DNA from: Chelydra serpentina
Lineage: Eukaryota; Chordata; Testudines; Chelydridae
Direction: 5' to 3'
DNA: 64,000 nucleotides
NCBI GenBank assembly: GCA_037349315.1
Contig: JBAIAC010000024.1
Span: 33,963,501-34,027,500, forward strand
In this document: in pieces, positions 57,212 through 64,000 of the stretch
Layout of the letters: every line of letters starts with the position of its first letter
Numbering within the stretch: the stretch's first letter is position 1
Position numbers and translations under genes: made by a program
The notes under the pieces: model-generated
What the model was told of the DNA's origin: nothing
The model's database searches: none
Seen by the model: the letters and a program-made list of their open reading frames with translations, nothing else

Positions 57212-58749
57212 TAGGGCTGTCAATTAATCGCAGTTAACTCACGCGATTAACTCAACAAAAATGAATCATGATTAAAAAAATTAATTGTGATTAATCACAC
57301 TGTTAAACAATTGAATACCAATTGAAATTTATTAAATATTTTGGATGTTTTTCTACATTTTCAAATATATTGATTTCTATTACAACACAGAATACATAGT
57401 GTATAGTGTTCACTTTCTATTATTTTTATTACAAATATTTGCACTGTAAAAATGATAAATAAAAGAAATAGTATTTTTCAGTTCACCTCATACAAGTACT
57501 GTGGTGCAAACGCTTTATTGTGAAAGTGTAACTTACAAATGTAAATTTTTTTTGTTTCATAACTGCACTCAAAAACAAAACAATGTAAAACTTTAGAGGT
57601 TATAAGTCCACTCAGTCCTACTTCTTGTTCACCCAATTGCTAAGACAGACAAGTTTACATTTATAGGAGATAATGCTGCCCACTTCTTATTTACACTGTC
57701 ACCTGAAAGTGAGAACAGACGTTCACATGGCACTTTTATAGCTGGTGTTGCAAGGTATTTACATGCCAGATATGCTAAACATTCATGCTTCGGCCACTAT
57801 TCCAGAGGACATGCTTCCATGTTGATGATGCTCGTTAAAAAAATAGTGTGTTAATTAGATTTGTGACTGAACTCCTTGGGGGAGATTTGTATTTCTCCTC
57901 TTCTGTTTTACCCGCATTCTGCCATATTTTTCATGTTATAGCAGTCTCAGATGATGACCCAGCACACGTTCGTTTTAAGAACATTTTCACTGCAGATTTG
58001 ACAACATGCAAAGAAGGTACCAATGTTAGATTTCTAAAAATAGCTACAGCACTCGACCCAAGATTTAAGAATCTGAAGTGCCTTCCAAAATCTGAGAGTG
58101 ACGAGGTGTGGAGCATACTTTCAGAAGTCTTAAAAGGGTAACACTCCGATGCGGAAACTACAGAACCTGAACCACCAAAAAAGAAAATCAACCTTCTGCT
58201 GGTGGCATCTGACTCAGATGATGAAAATGAACATGCATCGGTCTGCTCTGCTTTTGATCGTTATCTTGCGATGCTGGCTACAACAGTGCCATGTGAACGC
58301 CTGTTCTCACTTTCAGGTGACATTGTAAACAACACGTGGGCAGCATTATCTCCTGCAAATTGTAACCAAACTTGTTTGTCTGAGCAATTGGCTGAAGTAG
58401 TACTGAGTGAACTTGTAGGCTCTAAAGTTTTACATTGTTTTATTTTTGAATGCAGTTTTTTTTGTACATAATTCTACATTTGTAAGTTCAACTTTCATGC
58501 TAAAGAGATTGCACTACAGTACTTGTATGAGGTGAATTGAAAAATACTATTTATTTTGTTTTTTACAGTGCAAATATTTGTAAAAAAATAAATAGAAAGT
58601 GAGCACTGTGCACTTTGTATTCTGTGTTGTAACTGAAATCAATATATTTGAAAATGCAGAAAACATCCAAAAATATTTAAATAAATAGTATTATATTATT
58701 AACAATGCGATTAATTGCAATTAATTTTTTTAATCGCTTGACAGTCCTA
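57212..58749 (+). mobile_element. hAT transposon with both ends, long inverted-arm structure
   Basis: The termini are TAGGGCTGTCAATTAATCGC and, reverse-complemented, TAGGACTGTCAAGCGATTAA. The 8-bp flanks tatgaaac (57204-57211) and catggaac (58750-58757) agree at 6 of 8 positions. The left arm (57212 to about 57830) is an inverted copy of the right arm (about 58254-58749). Both carry the transposase C-terminus and AT-rich 3' UTR. The middle (57840-58250) encodes transposase sequence once. At 1.5 kb it lacks most of a full hAT transposase and is non-autonomous. Confidence 0.9.
57848..58471 (+). pseudogene. hAT transposase, C-terminal part, with a nonsense codon and deletion
   Basis: The first segment (57848-58138) contains VRFLKIATALDPRFKNLKCL and SESDEVWSILSEV, a typical hAT stretch before the dimerisation domain. 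A TAA at 58139-58141 interrupts it. The same frame continues with an acidic/basic linker (EPEPPKKK) and MASDSDDENE. It then reads DRYLAMLATTVPCERLFSLS and GDIVNNTWAALSPANCNQTC, the hAT dimerisation domain with its P-C-E-R-L-F-S-x-x-G-D-I-V motif intact. Between DRY and LAM about 30 residues seen in the 22840 fragment (HEGTYESLAHLARKY) are missing, so a deletion joins two similar codons. The N-terminal BED finger and the DDE core are absent. Inactive. Confidence 0.88.
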
Positions 58750-58904
58750 CATGGAACATATAACAACTCAATGCCCGAGTCACAAATAAAAAGGAGGCAT
58801 CACACAAATACAGCCTACTACTCCAGAAGCAATTATCTGGCTTAACCATTCAAATGTAAAATTATAGTTGTTGCACTACAGTTACATCAGCCATACGAAA
58901 AAGA

Positions 58905-59830
58905 AAATGATTTGGGAGCAGAGGGCTTCGCTTCTGGCCAGCCAAAGACGGAAAGAAGCATTCCTTGCTGCTGATGTACTGTGTGTCTATGAGTAATGGG
59001 ACATGATGCCACGCTGAGGCTTTGCTCTGCTTTCACTATCCACGGTCCAATCACCTTCAATCAATGGAGGTGATAGATTATTGGCAATGTTCTTAAAATA
59101 TTTTTTCTCTTCCCAAAAGCATCACTTCTGCTTTTTCTGGCGCATGTTTCAGCTGGCTGCTGTTCTGCATCTACTTGACTATTCCAGGCTGTGGAACATT
59201 TTAGTGACAGTGAAGGTTTCACTGGATGAGTAAGACTTGCACTTGAGCATCATCCACATACTGATGGCAATGGAGTCTCAAGCTGCTCACCGTTTGTCCC
59301 AGGAGGTCGCTGATAGACTATTGAAGTGGAGGATTGACAGTAATAACCTCAGGAGACTCCACATGTTTTGGGCTTGGGTAAGGATGTTCAGGTGCCATCA
59401 TGAATCTCTGGTGACCTTTCTGACAGAAAGAGTGGCTCTATGTGGTGTCATCAGCACCACATGGCTAACAGTGTCAAAGGGTGCTGAGTGATCTAGCAAT
59501 ATGGCCCTGGAGGTTGTCTCTGTGCTATGTCTTGTTCTGAAAACTGAATGGCAGAGATCTAGGGTACTGGAATATGATGGTTGTTACTGGAGTTTAGATA
59601 CCACATCACCACTGTCTCAGTGACCTGGCTGAGAAAAAAGAAGTTGGAAACTGGGCACTAATTGACAACTTTGTTAGCACCTAGTGTGTGTGGTCTCCTT
59701 CAAATCTGTCTGGACTACTGCATTCTTTAAGGTGTCTGGGAGCTCTCTTTCTTTGACGGCATTGATGATTTCAGCGACCATTGGGGCCAGGTAGTCGGGA
59801 CTAGTCAACACCAGCTAAGAGACTGGTTTC
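58905..59830 (-). mobile_element. L2/L3-type LINE, reverse-transcriptase region, antisense and heavily decayed
   Basis: Minus-strand fragments read, in order, PDYLAPMVAEIINAVKEREL, then SVFRTRHSTET, then LLDHSAPFDTVSHVVL (consensus L-L-D-L-S-A-A-F-D-T-V). LRLHCHQYVDDAQV follows (consensus Y-A-D-D-T-Q; codons at 59246-59257), then HAPEKAEVMLLGR. This motif order fits L2/L3 LINEs rather than CR1 or RTE. Many stops and indels show great age. The catalytic box has V for A, and one palm Asp is H. Confidence 0.72.
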
Positions 59831-62253
59831 TAAAGTGGTATGCTGGACATACTGGAGTGCTTCTAGGGCATCCATGCAGGTGCTTGGCCCAAGCTCTGAT
59901 AAGGCAATAGTGTGTGGGAGCTAGGCATTGAATCCTGTGTACTGGAATGTGGATGTTGCCATATATGAGAGCTTGATGATGAGGGGATCATGAGAAGTTT
60001 GGTGCCAAAGGCAAAAGAAAACAAATCACTGGCCTGAAAAAAAAATTATGAAAATCATGATAAATTATTTTATTTCCTAAAAAATACAGTACACAGCAGA
60101 GTGTCTCTTTTTGTTGTTATTTTCCAACTGAAGAGAGCCAGGGACTGAAGCAGACTGCAGCTGTAATGGTGGGCCAACTTGAGCTCCTCCCACTAGGCGT
60201 GGGTGCTGGTGTGTTTATCATGTGTCTAAATAAATCCATCATCTGCATCTTTAAGAAGTAAGTCTGATTTTCCATTTCCTCCATCTTCACTGTTGCCTCC
60301 CACGTCATATAGGTCAGCACTCTCTCATTCCTCTTCATTATGCTAATGGAGATGGGCATTATCTGTCCATAAAATGTATTGCCCCTGCTTTCTGCTGACA
60401 GGCCAGAGGAATACCAAAATTAAATCCTTGCTAGACTGCAGAAAGCTCCCTGCTAGCAGAATGTGACAATAGACTAACAAGTGCATTTTGCTGCACTTGC
60501 AAGGATCCCGGAAAGCAGTAGAATTAGGAAGAAGCAACAAATAGCAAAGCAAATTGCAGCTGAAAAATAGTAACATTATTCCCTTTTAATATATATTGTT
60601 AAAAAAACATTTTTACAAGCTGAATAGATGCGAGTCCAGATGCTGTCTCCGTATGTCTTATGCATTTCATGATTACAAACAAACTGCAGAATACATATCT
60701 AGCCATCTAAAATGGTATGGATATGAGCCCAGCTGGTGTCCCCATATGCCTTATGAATTTCACCGTGTAGGGACACAGCAGAGCATATTTCAGCTTGGCA
60801 GAATTTGATTTTTTAAATATAATTTTGGTGGATGTTTATTTTTAAGCATTTTTTGCATTTTAATTTGTTTTTATATTTGGGGAAAATTATGGGGGGCGGG
60901 AGGACACCAGACAATTATTTAATGATAGATGTTGAGATTCAAAAAGCTAAGGTTTATAACTGCTAAAGCACAAAATTGTCAACATCACATATCAAAACAT
61001 ACAAATAATGATTCTTAAAATCAAACGCTAAGTTCTCAAGCAGCGTCTTTCTTCCTTTGCATAGCTGTAAATTTTGATTATGGATAGCGATATTTTTCCT
61101 TTGGTTTGTATGTGCTTGGTGAAATCAATGTTTGCTAACATTTTCTGATAAAAATCTAATCTAAGTATAGCATCAGAGCTGGTTTCTGCATCTTAGACAT
61201 CTCTTCTTTAAATCATACAAGTAGGGTTGATGCACTGAAGTGTTCTGCATGATGATCAAAACAGGCCCATCAAGAGTTCATGAAAATAGTTGCATTTGAA
61301 AATAATTGATATTTTACAGTCATCCAATATATTTTACTGGGAACAATACTGGCCTAGCTAATATATTTTCCAGGAGGGTCATGACGGCTACTCAATATGG
61401 AATCCTCAATCCTGCATGGTACCATGCACTTCTAAAATTCATAAAGGAAAAAAAAGCCCTCAGGGTAAAGAAACAGATAAATGACATGGTAGAAAGCGGT
61501 TAGTGGGCAAATTTACTGACTGCTACCTTAAGCGCAATAAGACCAGCCTCCCTGCTGTACACAGTAGATGAAGACTAGTTAAATACTATGGAGGTACATC
61601 ATGGAATTCTAGTGCATCCTATAATAATGAAGACAGTCAGTGAACATCAACTTTTAAATTACTCTACTAATCTTATTTACTTGTAGACTATCAACTGACT
61701 ACTGTCCCAGATCACTTGTCTAAAAAATACTGTACCTACAAATGAATTTTTTTAAAAAATACAGTACACAGGAGTAAACACTTTTTGTTTATCCACTGTC
61801 AGTTCACAACAAAAACATGGGATCAATTTAACCCAAATACTTGACTGGCCTAGATCCCCGAGAGGTGGGGGAGAGAGACCGAGTTACAAGCTGAATATGC
61901 ACAGTATGCTGAAAAAAATCTCAACATAAAAGAGCCTCTTGGTAATATTATATACAATCTGCAGGATCACTACCATGCAAAAAAAAAAAAAAAAAAAAGT
62001 GAAGATTTCACTTAAAGCTGCACATAGAGCAATTTGTAGTGGGTTGGCTCCTAAACAGCTAGAGTAAGAAAGGTAAATGTATTTAGCAGGGTGGCACACA
62101 TTTTAAATATACTACAATTTTTTAAACAACTGATATTTTAATGAAATTGTTGTTAATAGTGTAAGTAGCATTGTGATGGTTAAGGGCTCTATTCTTGCTT
62201 TTTCCACTTACATGCCTCTTTATTCTGGATTTTCAGTTTAGCTGTATAAGTGG
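59831..62253. other. AT-rich sequence; one unnamed repeat-like block
   Basis: Positions 60770-61060 ('cagcttggcagaatttgatt' onward, with 'gcattttttgcattttaatt') look like a known-type turtle repeat that I cannot classify. The A20 tract at 61979-61998 is a simple repeat. The 80-codon minus-strand frame at 60117-60359 shows no domain. No gene is supported. Confidence 0.35.
61979..61998. repeat. Poly(A) tract, 20 bases
   Basis: A perfect run of twenty A residues. No retroposed sequence with a target duplication was recognised upstream, so it is listed as a simple repeat. Confidence 0.95.
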
Positions 62254-62449
62254 AGGGGAGGGATAGCTCAGTGGTTTGAGCATTGGCCTGCTAAACCCAG
62301 CGTTGTGAGTTCAGTCCTTGAGGGGGCCATTTAGGGATCTAGGGCAAAAATCTGCCAGGGACAGTACTTGGTCCTGCTAGTATAGGCAGGGGACTGGACT
62401 CGATGACCTTCCAAGGTCCTTCCAGTTCTATGAGATAGGTATATCTCCA
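62254..62449 (+). mobile_element. Turtle tRNA-derived SINE, second copy
   Basis: It has the same head as the copy at 37953 ('gagggatagctcagtggttt', 'gagcattggcctgctaaa'), with A box intact and B-box-like 'gagttcagtcc'. The middle contains 'ctgccagggacagtacttgg', and the tail reads 'gactggactcgatgacct' and 'ttctatgagataggtatatc'. The tail differs from the first copy, so two SINE subfamilies are represented. No sure target duplication was found. Confidence 0.95.
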
Positions 62450-64000
62450 TATATTAAGTGTATGATTTGTTCTCTGTTCTACTCAAACAATATTCACACT
62501 AAGTGATCCTGCTCTGTCCTCCAGGCAGTGTTTAGGTTATAGAAGTAGCGATTAAATGGGCATTCCCTTTATTGACCAAATGAAGGAAAAGTATAGGTTT
62601 AAACATATAATGTACACTTGACATCACAGGGTGGGTTTTTTTTTTTTATAGGCTGGGCAGCCTCCTCCATTGGTTAGTGCAGAGGCACTAAAAGTGTGGA
62701 AAATGTGAGGCTTGGCATGCTCTGCTTGTCTCAACAGATCTACCAACACTACTATTCTTGATATGTGAATAGCTGTAGCATTATATCTGCAGTTGCCAAA
62801 TCTAAGTCTTCAGAGATAGGTCAAGCATACACTCTATCAAACAGTTGCAAACCCTTTGGGGCTCTCCGCCTCTATAAAATTACTCTATATAGGCCAACTT
62901 CAGCATTATTGGAGAGCTGGACTGCCTTTCCAATGGGTAGGTTTGATATGATCATGAACAATAAGTGAAAAAAGATATGAATGCATGAAGTTAAAGACAA
63001 GTGAGGTTCTCGATTACACACTGCAGAAATGGTTGGAAAATGCATTAATTTAAAATATGTCCCGCTATGCCCCCAAGGTCAGTCAGACTCTTTTGTGCTT
63101 GATTATATACGTTCTGGTCATGTTAGCTAAAGGGACCAGATGTTTACAGGTATTTAGGTGCTGCATTCAGCATTGTAACACCTAACTGATTTAGGCGCCT
63201 AAATCTCATTTTCAAAAAGGATTTAGGCATGTAGGAGCCAAAAGGTCATTGACAACCCTGAACTCTGCAGTGCCTAAATATCTTTAGCAATTTGGGGCAA
63301 GATGTCTGATACCTCTTACGTTTATGCAGCCACTTTTCCCACAAATTCCCTGAAACAAAAACATAGGGTATAGAAATATGTAAATTGCTTGTTAGGCTAG
63401 TTCCCCCATCTCCTTCTTTATCCCCCTATTCACCTTGACATACACTTCCAGCACGCCAGCTGGGTGCTCTGAGATGCATAACACATATTCAGAGGGAGAA
63501 TATAGACTCCATGTAGTTTCAGTGATCTGCAATAGCTGTACTTCTCATGTTAGTTACAGAAAGAATTAATATATCCTGGGACTAAGAATGGAGTCCTTAA
63601 CTCAGAGTGAGAAATCATTACTAAACAATGGCCAGAATTTCTATATTTTGTCATGTCCTTTATCCTAGCTACAATGTACATCATCCAGGACATTCAGGAA
63701 CTACATATCAACCACTGGACTACACTTAAGTCAGGAAAATATCCAAATAAACTTTTAATTATGATACAATACTTATTACAGTAAAAATTAGCATTTTTTC
63801 TCTTCAAAAGCAGAAGCACCAGTCTTACATGTAACATATGGTATGAATGATATCTTAAGTGAAATACAGCATAATATAATGAGCTAACAGCATTTTAGTA
63901 CAGAACATAATTTTTTTTTAAATTTTCATACACTGAAATCTGCTCAAATGGAAACCATGTCATGCTGAATTAAAAACTCAGATTTTAAAAATCCAAATCA
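62450..64000. other. AT-rich sequence with one palindromic repeat
   Basis: Positions 63145-63300 ('tttaggtgctgc', 'tttaggcgcctaaatct', 'ctgcagtgcctaaata') form a short foldback repeat of the same general type as 44971-45075. A T tract is at 62637-62649. No gene was recognised to the end of the window. Confidence 0.42.

Noticed and set aside
60117..60359. 80-codon minus-strand frame with a Met-rich helix-like stretch
   Set aside because: No homologous domain recognised and no splice-site or conservation evidence; not called.
1..64000. CRISPR arrays, bacterial operons, prophage or toxin systems
   Set aside because: No regularly spaced repeats, no ribosome-binding-site-led gene clusters, and the repeat content is plainly that of a vertebrate genome.

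Overview
This window looks like non-coding nuclear DNA of a vertebrate, most probably a cryptodiran turtle. The main evidence is two copies of a tRNA-derived SINE with the CR1-like tail typical of turtles (37953-38135 and 62254-62449), several CR1 LINE copies ending in the usual ATTCTATG-type octamer repeats, Penelope-like elements (PLEs) with a GIY-YIG endonuclease, a turtle-type hAT family, and MIR/L2-like amniote repeats. I found no convincing host exon, no tRNA or rRNA gene, no CRISPR array and no operon structure. Nearly every readable protein stretch is a decayed transposon protein, so the window is best read as intergenic or intronic sequence with layered transposon insertions.

Layout. 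1-11.5 kb: mostly anonymous AT-rich sequence with an L2-like tail, a PLE hairpin fragment, a Tc1/mariner-type MITE with TA duplication, and two CR1 tails. 11.5-14.5 kb: two PLE fragments, each carrying a nested MITE (one PIF/Harbinger-type with TTA duplication, one hAT-type with an 8-bp duplication), then a separate compact hAT MITE. 17.6 kb: a 221-bp retroposed insert with a 12-bp target-site duplication. Its 5' half is 7SL RNA (Alu domain) and its 3' half ends like an H/ACA snoRNA. 22.5-24.1 kb: one arm of a hAT element and two CAGGGCC-ended hAT MITEs. 24.7-31 kb: a LINE-dense block with a CR1 endonuclease fragment beside a possible solo LTR, a CR1 split by a younger CR1, and a PLE hairpin split by another CR1. 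31.7-33.1 kb: an old RTE-clade LINE. 34.9-35.9 kb: a plus-strand CR1. 37.1 kb: a CGGBP1/BED-like zinc-finger remnant with a (TA)22 expansion inside the reading frame. 39-47.9 kb: several MITEs, a PLE hairpin, CR1 tails and a MIR. 51.7-53.6 kb: the longest CR1. 57.2-58.7 kb: a hAT element with both ends intact, built as a long inverted repeat and apparently inserted in an old L2-type LINE. 62.3 kb: the second SINE.

The elements do not form a pathway, but their nesting gives a relative history. PLE and CR1 copies were hit later by hAT and Harbinger MITEs and by younger CR1 copies. The clearest novelty is the 7SL/H-ACA-like chimera, because 7SL-derived retroposons are classically described from a few mammalian lineages. 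Boundaries marked by target-site duplications are accurate to the base. LINE boundaries are approximate, and family assignments rest on recognition rather than on a database search.
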